From NCBI GenBank assembly GCA_945877125.1, contig CAMCQT010000026.1:1-45511 (forward strand): a stretch of DNA of 45,511 nucleotides, in the 5' to 3' direction. Origin of the DNA: Candidatus Brevifilum fermentans. Lineage in GTDB: Bacteria > Chloroflexota > Anaerolineae > Anaerolineales > Villigracilaceae. Every line of letters begins with the position of its first letter. Position 1 is the first letter of the stretch. The notes under the pieces are model-generated. The model did not search any database. It was not told the origin of the DNA and saw only the letters and a list, made by a program, of their open reading frames with translations. This document shows, piece after piece, positions 8,436-15,382 of the stretch. The translations under genes were made by a program, and so were the position numbers.

Positions 8436-9113
8436 CTATACAGCCACGCCGCGCTTGCCAAATTCCTGACCGTGAATGGCGCGCGAGAAGAAGTAAAACA
8501 CAAAATGAGAGAGACGGCTCAACGGAATCCAGATCATCAGCACGTCCACTGTAATCATGTGACGGGTAAAAAGCGATTCATAGGAGCCGCCGATGTGATG
8601 GGTCATCATGTAGCCTGTGATCATCGGCAGGAAAACAAACAACCATGCGAGGTATTCAGCAGGTCCCGAAATTAGCTTCATTACGGGATGGATCATGCGG
8701 TTGACCAGCAAGATCAACATGGCAATGATTCCAGTCGCCGCCATAAAGTCTACAATCGGCAGGGGCAGGGTTGCCCACTGAACACCCACCAGACTCTTCG
8801 TGACCAGCATGTGAGGTGTGCCTAAAATAATCACAACGAACAGGCTAAGGTGGAACAGTCCGCCGCCGATGTAGATCAACGGGTTGCGGGTGAAGGTGTT
8901 CTTTACCCAGGGGATGAAGGGCCAGATGAGGACGCCCTTCAAAAAGGTCATGAATACGCCTTTGGCTTGGCTTCCTTTGTTGGGAACGCGATTTTTGCTC
9001 CACCCGAGGCTGATCACACTAAACAGGCGATACGCCAGCCCAAAGAGCATGAACAACAGCGCAAAGTAAAAGAAGGGACCGCGCGCAAATTCGAGAACGG
9101 TTTGTTGGTTCAT
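8436..9113 (-). CDS. isp1: Isp1, NarI-like membrane cytochrome b of the hydrogenase
   Basis: A 225-residue membrane protein with about five hydrophobic helices, resembling the gamma subunit of respiratory nitrate reductase. Candidate heme ligands are histidines in GLFHLSLF, TRHMITVD, RLSHFVFYFF and AIHGQEF. In Isp-type enzymes it takes electrons from the periplasmic hydrogenase dimer and passes them to the quinone pool or to Isp2. Its ATG overlaps the hynS stop by four bases, indicating translational coupling. Confidence 0.9.
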   Translation of the reverse strand: MNQQTVLEFARGPFFYFALLFMLFGLAYRLFSVISLGWSKNRVPNKGSQAKGVFMTFLKGVLIWPFIPWVKNTFTRNPLIYIGGGLFHLSLFVVIILGTPHMLVTKSLVGVQWATLPLPIVDFMAATGIIAMLILLVNRMIHPVMKLISGPAEYLAWLFVFLPMITGYMMTHHIGGSYESLFTRHMITVDVLMIWIPLSRLSHFVFYFFSRAIHGQEFGKRGVAV

Positions 9114-10228
9114 TTCGAACCTCCTTTTTTAGCTTTCTTCTTGGATTGGTTAACCAGCGCCGTGCCAATTCCCAGCGCCGCGCCTACGCCCACAGCCGCG
9201 CCAACTACCGCGACGGTTGGCTTATCCAACGGAGTAGACTGACCCTGATAGAATCCGCCGCCATCCCAGAAATTCGGCTCAGAACAACCGAGGCAGGGGT
9301 GACCCGATTGGATCGGGAAGGACAGACCTTGATCCCATTTGATGGTCGCGCAGGCATTGTAGGGTGTAGGACCTTTGCAGCCCAGTTTGTACAAGCAATA
9401 ACCTTCGCGCGCGCCTTCATCATCAAAGGAGAGCGCGAACTTGCCCGCTTCGTAGAACGGACGGCGCAGACAACGATCGTGAACGGTCTTGCCGTAGAAG
9501 GTCTTGGGGCGATTGAGATTATCGAGTTCGGGGAGTGTGCCGAAGATGGCGAAGTGAGCGATCGTGCCAGTTGTGGCTTCAGGAATGGCAGGGCAGCCAG
9601 AGATGTTGACGACTGCCTTGTCGGTGATGAGTTCCCAAACGCCTTTGGCGCCCGTTGGGTTTGGCTTGGCTTTTGGAAGTCCGCCATACGCCGCGCAGTT
9701 TCCAACCGCAATGATCGCCGCCGCGCCAGCCGCCGCTTCTTTCAAATGGTCAATAGCGGTACGTCCGCCGATGACGCAGTACGCGCCGTCATTGTCGGTT
9801 GGGATGCTGCCCTCCACTACGAGAATGTATTGCCCCGCGTATTTCTTCATCGCGTCTTGTTTGGCTTGCTCAATCTGATAGCCAGCCGCCGCAGAAAGGG
9901 TTTCGTGATATTCAATGGTGAGCGTATTGAGTACCAAATTTTCCAAACTGGGCGAAACACTGCGCGAGACGGCTTCAGTACAACCTGTGCAATCTTGGAA
10001 TTCAAGCCAGATGACGGGCAGACGCTGCTTGGTCTCAAGTGCGTGCAAAATATTCTGCTCTATTTGTGAGCCACGCGCTGGTGTGCCAAGGGCAGCTGGT
10101 AATCCACTCTGTTCCAAGGGCGGAAGTTGCATTCCCATGGCAGCAGCCAATAAGCCGCCGAGTTTCAAGAAATCGCGTCTTGAAACTCCCTTATCGGCAA
10201 GACCTTTTTTAATCGTTTCTTCGGACAT
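9110..10228 (-). CDS. hynS: [NiFe] hydrogenase small subunit with Tat signal
   Basis: A 372-residue electron-transfer subunit. The twin-arginine signal is VSRRDFLKLGG (RR at residues 17-18), so the folded dimer is exported. Cluster ligands are visible in EFQDCTGCTEA (proximal, Cys80 and Cys83), VGNCAAYGG, ISGCP, VHDRCLRRPFYEAG and KLGCKGPTPYNAC. The late segment FPIQSGHPCLGCSEPNFWDG has Pro where a fourth Cys would be, as expected for a [3Fe-4S] medial cluster. A C-terminal hydrophobic helix followed by a Lys-rich tail anchors it in the membrane. I chose the ATG at 10228 because GGAGGAGAAT precedes it directly; the upstream in-frame TTG lies within that site. Confidence 0.96.
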   Translation of the reverse strand: MSEETIKKGLADKGVSRRDFLKLGGLLAAAMGMQLPPLEQSGLPAALGTPARGSQIEQNILHALETKQRLPVIWLEFQDCTGCTEAVSRSVSPSLENLVLNTLTIEYHETLSAAAGYQIEQAKQDAMKKYAGQYILVVEGSIPTDNDGAYCVIGGRTAIDHLKEAAAGAAAIIAVGNCAAYGGLPKAKPNPTGAKGVWELITDKAVVNISGCPAIPEATTGTIAHFAIFGTLPELDNLNRPKTFYGKTVHDRCLRRPFYEAGKFALSFDDEGAREGYCLYKLGCKGPTPYNACATIKWDQGLSFPIQSGHPCLGCSEPNFWDGGGFYQGQSTPLDKPTVAVVGAAVGVGAALGIGTALVNQSKKKAKKGGSK

Positions 10229-10277
10229 ATTCTCCTCCAAAAAATTTAGGTTACGTTACAAGCGTGACCTATTATGA

Positions 10278-10724
10278 TTATGAACAGGAAATATTATCGG
10301 CTTCCAGCTTGGCTTGATAGGCGGCGATGCCGTCAGCGCCAGTTGCGAGGGAGCCTTTATCGGCATCCCAATTGGCAGGTTTTATCTCAGCGATCCAGCC
10401 TTCGCCGTAGGGATCACGCGAAACGAAGTTCGGATCGGCGGCTAATTTTTCGTTGCCACGAATCAAGACGCCAGTCACTGGGGCGGGGACGGGTCCAACA
10501 AATTTGCTGCTTTCAACAGTAGCCAGGCTTTTGCCTTGCGCAATTTCCTGTCCGATGTTCTTGGCTTTGAAAGTGACACCCGCCAGATTGGAACCAGCCA
10601 GTTTGGCGGCAACAGCCGTCATGCCGACGCGAAGCGTTCCGTCTTCCATCGGTTTCGCCCAGACATGTTTGTCGATCAAGTAGTACAAATCTTCGGGGAG
10701 GTTGCAGCCTCTTACTTCAGTCAT
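10278..10724 (-). CDS. GcvH-like lipoyl-carrier protein (LbpA-like candidate)
   Basis: A 148-residue single-domain lipoyl protein. The likely lipoylated residue is Lys74 in TVESSKFVGPVPAPVTG, where canonical GcvH has ESVK followed later by AP(V/I)SG. The ATG at 10724 follows AAAGGAG with six bases spacing, so the longer reading frame upstream is rejected. No gcvT, gcvP or lipoylation gene is in the window, so a role in glycine cleavage is unlikely from context. Placed between three DsrE proteins with TusA on one side and the hydrogenase on the other, it resembles the lipoate-binding LbpA of sulfur-oxidising sHdr pathways. That equivalence is inference. Unusual extra cysteines lie near both ends (Cys7 and Cys147). 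Confidence 0.85.
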   Translation of the reverse strand: MTEVRGCNLPEDLYYLIDKHVWAKPMEDGTLRVGMTAVAAKLAGSNLAGVTFKAKNIGQEIAQGKSLATVESSKFVGPVPAPVTGVLIRGNEKLAADPNFVSRDPYGEGWIAEIKPANWDADKGSLATGADGIAAYQAKLEADNISCS

Positions 10725-10741
10725 GATTAGCTCCTTTTGTT

Positions 10742-10795
10742 CGGAGTCCAAAAGTTCTACTTTTGGACTTTTGCGGAAGTAAAACTTCCGCACTC
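10742..10795. repeat. REP-like inverted palindrome pair, copy 3, inside the hydrogenase operon
   Basis: Two facing hairpins: CCAAAAG / CTTTTGG around TTCTA, and GCGGAAG / CTTCCGC around TAAAA. The outer ends GGAGTCC and ACTCC match the copies at 384 and 1003, but the stem bases differ in a paired way. It sits between the first DsrE gene and the lipoyl-protein gene, just before the latter's ribosome binding site. Confidence 0.88.
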
Positions 10796-10805
10796 CGTAA
10801 AAAAT

Positions 10806-11174
10806 TTAGAAAGTCATCGTAGTCTTGGCGTCTTCAGCCAATTGCCACATGTAAGCGCCGCCGACCATCTTGATGCCGTCAATCAGATCTTCGGTCGTCA
10901 TGTCGTGTAGTTCCATAGAAGCGGTGCAGGCTGTGAATTTCACGCCCGCATCCAGCGCATCCTGAATGAATCCGCTGACGGGTTTTCCGCCCGCTTTGGG
11001 GAAGACGGTATCAGCCATGCCTTTTTTAAGCAAAAGCGTACCGTCAATGGTGAAGAACATGGTCACTTCATATTCCATCGCCGCGGCAAGCGTGGCAAAG
11101 AAGAAGGGAGTGGCACAGCGGCGCGGGGTATCGGGTCCGCTGGTCATTACAATGAGAATTTTATCGTCAGCCAT
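10806..11174 (-). CDS. DsrE-family sulfur-carrier-like protein A
   Basis: A 122-residue DsrE/DsrF-fold protein. These proteins carry persulfide sulfur on a conserved cysteine in the cytoplasm. Cys83 in KFTACTASMELH is at the usual position of the active residue, followed by the family block TEDLIDGIKMVGGA. A second cysteine, Cys20, lies in the first loop. It is one of three DsrE paralogues placed in tandem between tusA and the lipoyl-protein gene. An odd inverted repeat fills the spacer upstream. The start has GGAGATTCTAAA just before the ATG. Confidence 0.88.
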   Translation of the reverse strand: MADDKILIVMTSGPDTPRRCATPFFFATLAAAMEYEVTMFFTIDGTLLLKKGMADTVFPKAGGKPVSGFIQDALDAGVKFTACTASMELHDMTTEDLIDGIKMVGGAYMWQLAEDAKTTMTF

Positions 11175-11210
11175 TTTAGAATCTCCTATTTATTTTTTGT
11201 CAAAAAACCT

Positions 11211-11286
11211 AAACACGAAGGGCACTACGTACACAAAGGAGAAGGCGAGTCTTGATTACGTAGGTTTTCCTTTGTGACCTTCGTGT
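11211..11286. repeat. Inverted repeat in the spacer between DsrE genes
   Basis: Matching arms on each side: CACGAAGG with CCTTCGTG, CACAAAGGA with TCCTTTGTG, and TACGTA near both. The nested order of the arms differs, so it may not form one simple hairpin. It fills most of the 130-base gap between the DsrE A and B genes. Confidence 0.55.
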
Positions 11287-11304
11287 CCTTTGTGTTTGAA
11301 GGTT

Positions 11305-11784
11305 TTAGAATGTCAGGGCAACTGCATCGTCAGCGGCAAATTCAATGAAAGCAGCCGCGCCAGCGACTTCAACGCCGTCAATCAAATCTTCTTTTTTGAT
11401 GCCCATCACATCCATGCTCATCTGACATGCAATGATGCGTACGCCGCTTTCGACAGCGATTTCAAGCAATTCGCTGAGTTTGGCAACATTGGCTTTTTTC
11501 ATCCAGCCGTTCATCATGTTGGTTGCGACGGCAGTCATGCCGGGCAACATGCCAATGATGTTGGGAACGGAAATGCCAGGAATTGGCTGAGGCATGGCCG
11601 GGTTTGCAATTGGTGAAACTTGCAATTTATCGGCGTTGCCTTTTTTGATGATTTCCAAACCGTAGAAGGTGAAGAAAATTGCGACTTCCATGTCCATTGC
11701 GACTGCCGCGGTGGCGAGGATCAGAGGCGGGTAGCCCGCATCCAGAGTGCCGTGGGTTGAGATAATTGCCATTCGTTTTGCCAT
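11305..11784 (-). CDS. DsrE2-like protein B
   Basis: A 159-residue member of the DsrE2-like group. The typical segment is IIACQMSMDVMGI with Cys120 as the only cysteine, followed by KKEDLIDGVEVAGAAAF. A roughly 30-residue insertion rich in Pro, Gly and Met (residues 58-92) separates the two halves of the fold, as in many DsrE2 proteins. Such proteins act in sulfur relays next to TusA and rhodaneses. It lies 13 bases downstream of DsrE C and probably shares its transcript. A strictly soluble location is likely, although DsrE2 is membrane-associated in some organisms. Confidence 0.88.
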   Translation of the reverse strand: MAKRMAIISTHGTLDAGYPPLILATAAVAMDMEVAIFFTFYGLEIIKKGNADKLQVSPIANPAMPQPIPGISVPNIIGMLPGMTAVATNMMNGWMKKANVAKLSELLEIAVESGVRIIACQMSMDVMGIKKEDLIDGVEVAGAAAFIEFAADDAVALTF

Positions 11785-11797
11785 TTAAGACTCCTTA

Positions 11798-12172
11798 TTA
11801 ATAAATAAGCACATTGGTTGCTTCTGTGCATTCTTTGACAAAAGTAGCCGCATTCACGACAACTGCGCCTTTGATAAACTCTTTCTCTGGGTCTATTTGA
11901 CGTGATTTGACACAAGGGCCGCAAACCAGCAGTTTGCCGCCGTTCTCAAGGTAGATATCCAACAACTCTTTGAGCGGAGGAAAGCCAGCGGCGAATACGT
12001 GCTGGGCAATGCCTTCACGAATTAGCAATACGCCGCTTGCCTGAAAACCAAGCACAACTTCCACATCAGATGCCTGGGCAGCAGTTGCCATCACAAAGGG
12101 AATGGTGGCGCGTTCCGGATCTTCGGGTCCGTGGGTACACATCAAAATCAGTTTTTCAGTTTTTTCGGTCAT
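11798..12172 (-). CDS. DsrE3-like protein C with CxxC site
   Basis: A 124-residue DsrE-family protein. The active loop reads LLVCGPCVKSRQI, so it has two cysteines (84 and 87) in a CxxC arrangement, unlike its two neighbours. Cys12 and Cys115 are additional. A CxxC could allow disulfide formation and release of sulfur from a persulfide, which is inference. The ATG at 12172 is preceded by GGAAAGGAATAACC; the longer frame upstream has no such site. It is the first gene after a terminator-like hairpin that follows tusA. Confidence 0.88.
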   Translation of the reverse strand: MTEKTEKLILMCTHGPEDPERATIPFVMATAAQASDVEVVLGFQASGVLLIREGIAQHVFAAGFPPLKELLDIYLENGGKLLVCGPCVKSRQIDPEKEFIKGAVVVNAATFVKECTEATNVLIY

Positions 12173-12242
12173 GGTTATTCCTTTCCTATGAAAACAAGAC
12201 AAATCCAGTCAGGGTTAGGCAGATTACAGTGCAATAAAAAAA

Positions 12243-12267
12243 GTCTGCCAAGCGGCAGACTTTTTTT
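12243..12267 (-). terminator. Terminator or attenuator between tusA and the DsrE genes
   Basis: GTCTGCC (12243-12249) and GGCAGAC (12254-12260) form a 7-bp stem with an AAGC loop. It has A-tracts on one side and T-tracts on the other, so it could terminate in both directions. On the minus strand the tusA stop codon lies in the A/T tract just before the stem. Only about 70 bases lie between it and the next gene. Confidence 0.8.
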
Positions 12268-12502
12268 ATTTGGTTCTCTTGATGTAGAAGGTGAATTTCC
12301 CAGCATCTTCTTCGTGCCCAACCAGTTCGTGACCGGTCTTGGAAGTCCATGCCTGAATGTCGGGCAATGACCCCGGGTCGGTTGCGATCATCTTGAGTAC
12401 CTGTCCAAGCTGCATACCATCCACAGCCTTTTTGGTTTTCAGGATTGGCATTGGGCAAGCGAGACCACTACAATCGAGTTCTTGATCAAAATTGAAAGCC
12501 AT
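12266..12502 (-). CDS. tusA: TusA-family sulfur carrier
   Basis: A 78-residue SirA/TusA protein. The defining CPMP motif is at residues 16-19 (LDCSGLACPMPILKTKKA), with Cys16 the persulfide-carrying residue, and Cys11 is an extra cysteine beside it. TusA proteins pass sulfane sulfur from rhodaneses or cysteine desulfurases to DsrE partners in tRNA thiolation or dissimilatory sulfur metabolism. Here the placement beside three DsrE genes favours a sulfur relay. It follows the regulator gene by 19 bases, with AAGGAG as ribosome binding site, and ends in a terminator hairpin. Confidence 0.95.
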   Translation of the reverse strand: MAFNFDQELDCSGLACPMPILKTKKAVDGMQLGQVLKMIATDPGSLPDIQAWTSKTGHELVGHEEDAGKFTFYIKRTK

Positions 12503-12520
12503 TTTATTCTCCTTGATATT

Positions 12521-13270
12521 TTATTGATTTAACGCACTCATCTCGGCAATTTGCCGTAAACGACCCATAAGATTGACACGCTCGGAGCTGATTTGTTCGA
12601 ATGTGCCTGCAACGCGCTCCAGCCACCCGCTGATCTGTGAAATCTTGCGATCATTGAGTGTGGAGATTTGTTTTGAAGCCTGGAGCAGTAAGTCTTCACT
12701 GATGCGATATTTTTGAGCCAACGCACGAATCCGCTGGTTTTCCTCGTGTGCATCTGGCTCCTGCACATAAAACTGACCGGCGATCAAAATGGCGATTAAC
12801 TCACCTTGAACTTCGATGCGCGCACGGGCATATTGCAAGCCAGCGTGGCAGGTTGTGAATTCCGGCGACTCATCTTTCTGGCTGACCAGCTTGCGCCATG
12901 ATTCGTTGCAAGCCGCACGCCCCTCGTCGCTGCCGATAATCAATTTGCAAAAATCGCATGAATTGCTAACGCGGGTCAGGGCGTTTCCATCTTTGTCCGC
13001 AGTAACCGCGCCAACCTCGGCAACTTCTGCAAACACATCCTGCATAGGCTGGACGCAGTGCAAGGGCAATGTATTTTTGGGCAGTGGAGCATCTGTTTCG
13101 CTCACTCGTGTAGTCCCTGTGAGAATATCATTTACTTCACGCGCGCCAAAACGCCAATGTTGACCGACTTTCACGCCCGCCAAACGCCCATCTTTGAGCA
13201 TTCGATAAATCGTGGTGCGGTCTACATTCAGTAAATCTTGAACTTGCTTTGCGGTAAGGAGGTTGTCCAT
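12521..13270 (-). CDS. Excisionase-type HTH regulator with PocR-like sensor domain
   Basis: A 249-residue protein. Residues 1-52 form an HTH of the MerR/excisionase (HTH_17) type, with LLTAKQVQDLLNVDRTTIYR and the wing motif GQHWRF. Residues about 75-180 resemble the PocR sensor domain, with cysteines at 72, 105, 108, 121 and 141 (SCDFCKLI, AACNES, TTCHAGLQ) that could bind a metal or sense redox. PocR domains elsewhere sense small ligands. It is the first gene of the hydrogenase / sulfur cluster and lies 19 bases upstream of tusA. Two near-identical 18-bp repeats and a degenerate third lie directly upstream, so it probably controls itself and perhaps the whole locus. Confidence 0.85.
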   Translation of the reverse strand: MDNLLTAKQVQDLLNVDRTTIYRMLKDGRLAGVKVGQHWRFGAREVNDILTGTTRVSETDAPLPKNTLPLHCVQPMQDVFAEVAEVGAVTADKDGNALTRVSNSCDFCKLIIGSDEGRAACNESWRKLVSQKDESPEFTTCHAGLQYARARIEVQGELIAILIAGQFYVQEPDAHEENQRIRALAQKYRISEDLLLQASKQISTLNDRKISQISGWLERVAGTFEQISSERVNLMGRLRQIAEMSALNQ

Positions 13271-13282
13271 GTTTTGTCTGTT

Positions 13283-13340
13283 TTTGCATTAGTCTGCTAT
13301 GGTTTGCAATAGTCTGCTATTGTTCGCTATAGTATAGTTA
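13283..13340 (-). promoter_or_regulatory. Phased iterons, likely operator of the HTH regulator
   Basis: TTTGCATTAGTCTGCTAT (13283-13300) and TTTGCAATAGTCTGCTAT (13303-13320) differ at one base and are exactly 20 bp apart. A third unit at 13323-13340 matches about 11 of 18 bases in the same phase. The spacing puts the sites on one face of the helix. They overlap the start of the presumed regulator transcript, as expected for autorepression. Confidence 0.75.
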
Positions 13341-13357
13341 AGCAGAACAATGTACAA
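13329..13357 (-). promoter_or_regulatory. Putative promoter of the regulator-tusA transcript
   Basis: Minus strand TTGTAC (13357-13352), a 17-base spacer, then TACTAT (13334-13329). Both hexamers are only moderate matches to a sigma-70 consensus. The -10 overlaps the degenerate third iteron, and the two strong iterons lie just downstream. Confidence 0.4.
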
Positions 13358-13499
13358 CAGTGCCATTTGTCACGCCTAGCGCAACAAATGTAATAAAAAT
13401 ATAGTCACTCATGTGTATAGAGTGTGCACGCTGGATATCAGGGCTTTCTCAAAACCAGAAACCTTTAACTCAATCGGAAAATTCGCGCTTCAAAAATAG

Positions 13500-13505
13500 T
13501 AAAAT
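13500..13505 (+). promoter_or_regulatory. -10 box for a possible leaderless GNAT transcript
   Basis: TAAAAT ends six bases before the ATG at 13512, with no Shine-Dalgarno between. It shows the same spacing as the boxes before hypA, the kinase gene and the CAP-LysM gene. Confidence 0.45.
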
Positions 13506-13511
13506 CACCAT

Positions 13512-14006
13512 ATGATCAATATCCTCCCCATTCAACCGCATCAAATCACAGATGCCAAATATGTCATCTCGGCTGTTGCCCAACGCATCTTCGTGCCTGA
13601 AAAAACGGTGCAGGATTTCTACGACATTCTGGAAGAAGAAGGCGAGCTAAATGACGTGGATAATTTTCAACAAGCCTACGTTGAAGACCGCGGATTATTC
13701 CTCGTGGTACTGGACGACAATCAACTGGTCGGCACAGGCGCACTCAAAAAGTTGGATGAAAATATCGCCGAGCTAAAACGGCTCTGGCTGCTCGAAGAAT
13801 ATCACGGACAAAAGATCGGCTATCAGGTGGTCTCACATCTGCTCGATTTTGCGCGCACGCATGGCTATAAAAAAGTCCGCTTGCAGACCGGTGAAACACA
13901 GGAGCGCGCCCTTCGTTTTTATACGCGGCTTGGGTTTTATAAAATTCCCAGTTACCGCAAAAGCATGGACAACGTTTCAATGGAACTAGAACTCGCGGGA
14001 ACATAA
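13512..14006 (+). CDS. GNAT-family N-acetyltransferase
   Basis: A 164-residue single-domain GNAT. Motif A, which binds acetyl-CoA, is in LLEEYHGQKIGYQVVSHLL; the usual R/Q-x-x-G-x-G/A is represented by HGQKIGYQ. The C-terminal part has ALRFYTRLGFYKI, typical of the family. The acetylated substrate cannot be inferred. The gene starts a plus-strand pair with the serpin, 34 bases apart, and is divergent from the hydrogenase regulator. Confidence 0.88.
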   Translation: MINILPIQPHQITDAKYVISAVAQRIFVPEKTVQDFYDILEEEGELNDVDNFQQAYVEDRGLFLVVLDDNQLVGTGALKKLDENIAELKRLWLLEEYHGQKIGYQVVSHLLDFARTHGYKKVRLQTGETQERALRFYTRLGFYKIPSYRKSMDNVSMELELAGT

Positions 14007-14040
14007 CCGAAGCCAGCGCGTCCTTATTTTAGGAGAACCC

Positions 14041-15318
14041 ATGAACACACTTACCCTCAAAATATTTTCACTTATCCTCGCGCTCAGCATCACCCTCGCC
14101 GCCTGCACACCATCAGCATCGCTGAGTATGTCCAAATCAGGCAAAAGCCGCGTGACAAATCCGACAATTGACAAAGACAGCATCAGCAATTTAGTCGATG
14201 GGAACAACGCCTTCGCCCTGGAGATGTACAACTCGCTTCGCGCCGAAACCGGAAATTTGATCCTGTCTCCGTATAGCATTTCCCTCGCCTTAGCCATGAC
14301 CTACGCCGGCGCACGCGGCGAGACAGAATCTCAGATGGCGCAGGTTTTGCACTTCGCCCCACAAGACCAACTGCATCCATCATTTAATGCGCTTGACCTC
14401 GCACTCGAAAAAGACCCCGCCAATTTGAGCAAAGACCAACAGCCGCTGAAACTCAACATTGCCAACGCCGTCTGGTCTGAGCAGACTTATCCATTCCAAG
14501 CGGACTTTCTCGATACCATCGCGCTCAACTACGGCGCGGGAATTCATCTGGCAGATTTCATCCACCAAGCCGAGCCTGCGCGCAAGGAAATCAACAATTG
14601 GGTCAGCGATAAAACCGAAGATAAGATTAACGACCTGCTTCAACAAGGCTCTGTCGGATCGGATACACGCATGGTACTGGTCAACGCCATTTATTTCAAA
14701 GCAGACTGGCTAACTCAATTCGACGCCAACTCAACCGGCGACGCGCCCTTTTATTTGAGCGACGGCACACAAGTCACAGCCAAGATGATGAATGCAGGCG
14801 TGTACGTTCCATACTTGCAAGGCAGCGGCTACCAAGCCGTGGAACTTGCCTATGTCGGCGAAACCGCCGCCATGGACATCATCGTTCCAGACACGGGCAG
14901 TTTTGAAGCCTTTGATTCATCTTTCAGCAAGGAAACACTCGATCAAATTCTCAGCAGAATGCAACCCACTTCTGTGGCGCTTGGCTTGCCAAAATTTGAA
15001 TTCACCAAAGATTTTGGCTTATCCAACACGCTCGCAAGTTTAGGTATGACCAACGCCTTCGACCCCAACCTCGCCGATTTCTCAGGCATGACCGGCAACA
15101 AAGACCTGTTCATCGGCGATGTCATTCACAAAGCATTCGTCGCCGTGGATGAAAAAGGAACCGAAGCCGCCGCCGCAACCGCCGTCATCATGCGAACCAC
15201 AAGCGCGCCCATGTTTGACGTGAACCTGCAAATAAACCGTCCGTTCATTTTCATCATCCGCGATACGGTCAACGGGCAGATTTTGTTTGTCGGGCGCGTG
15301 ATGAATCCTGTTCAATAA
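14041..15318 (+). CDS. Serpin, predicted lipoprotein serine-protease inhibitor
   Basis: A 425-residue serpin. The N terminus has a hydrophobic signal ending in the lipobox LAAC (Cys near residue 22), so it is probably tethered outside the membrane. The serpin core follows from about residue 50, with NLILSPYSISLALAMTYAGA. The hinge of the reactive-centre loop is GTEAAAATAV, whose small residues are needed for loop insertion, so the protein is predicted to be inhibitory. By counting from the hinge, P1 falls near the RTTSA segment, but it cannot be fixed. The C terminus has NRPFIFIIRD. The ribosome binding site AGGAG is seven bases before the ATG. Confidence 0.93.
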   Translation: MNTLTLKIFSLILALSITLAACTPSASLSMSKSGKSRVTNPTIDKDSISNLVDGNNAFALEMYNSLRAETGNLILSPYSISLALAMTYAGARGETESQMAQVLHFAPQDQLHPSFNALDLALEKDPANLSKDQQPLKLNIANAVWSEQTYPFQADFLDTIALNYGAGIHLADFIHQAEPARKEINNWVSDKTEDKINDLLQQGSVGSDTRMVLVNAIYFKADWLTQFDANSTGDAPFYLSDGTQVTAKMMNAGVYVPYLQGSGYQAVELAYVGETAAMDIIVPDTGSFEAFDSSFSKETLDQILSRMQPTSVALGLPKFEFTKDFGLSNTLASLGMTNAFDPNLADFSGMTGNKDLFIGDVIHKAFVAVDEKGTEAAAATAVIMRTTSAPMFDVNLQINRPFIFIIRDTVNGQILFVGRVMNPVQ

Positions 15319-15349
15319 TCACGACAGGGGCACGTCGAGTCTCTATAAA

Positions 15350-15382
15350 AAGTGACAGTCACCTTAAAGATGACTGTCACTT
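15350..15382. terminator. Bidirectional terminator between serpin and nucleosidase genes
   Basis: AAGTGACAGTCA (15350-15361) pairs with TGACTGTCACTT (15371-15382). It serves the convergent plus-strand serpin and minus-strand nucleosidase. The last codons and stop of the nucleosidase gene lie inside the hairpin. Confidence 0.8.

Noticed and set aside
9146-10069. 307-codon plus-strand open frame opposite hynS
   Set aside because: Antisense shadow of the hydrogenase small subunit, with Arg/Ala-rich composition and no domain.
10278-10724. Glycine cleavage system H protein in its usual role
   Set aside because: No gcvT or gcvP is nearby and the lipoyl-site context differs; the sulfur-gene neighbours make another role more likely.
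12173-12242. Sigma-70 promoter for the DsrE / hydrogenase operon
   Set aside because: TTGCAC and CTGACT look like possible -35 boxes, but no -10 at proper spacing was found.
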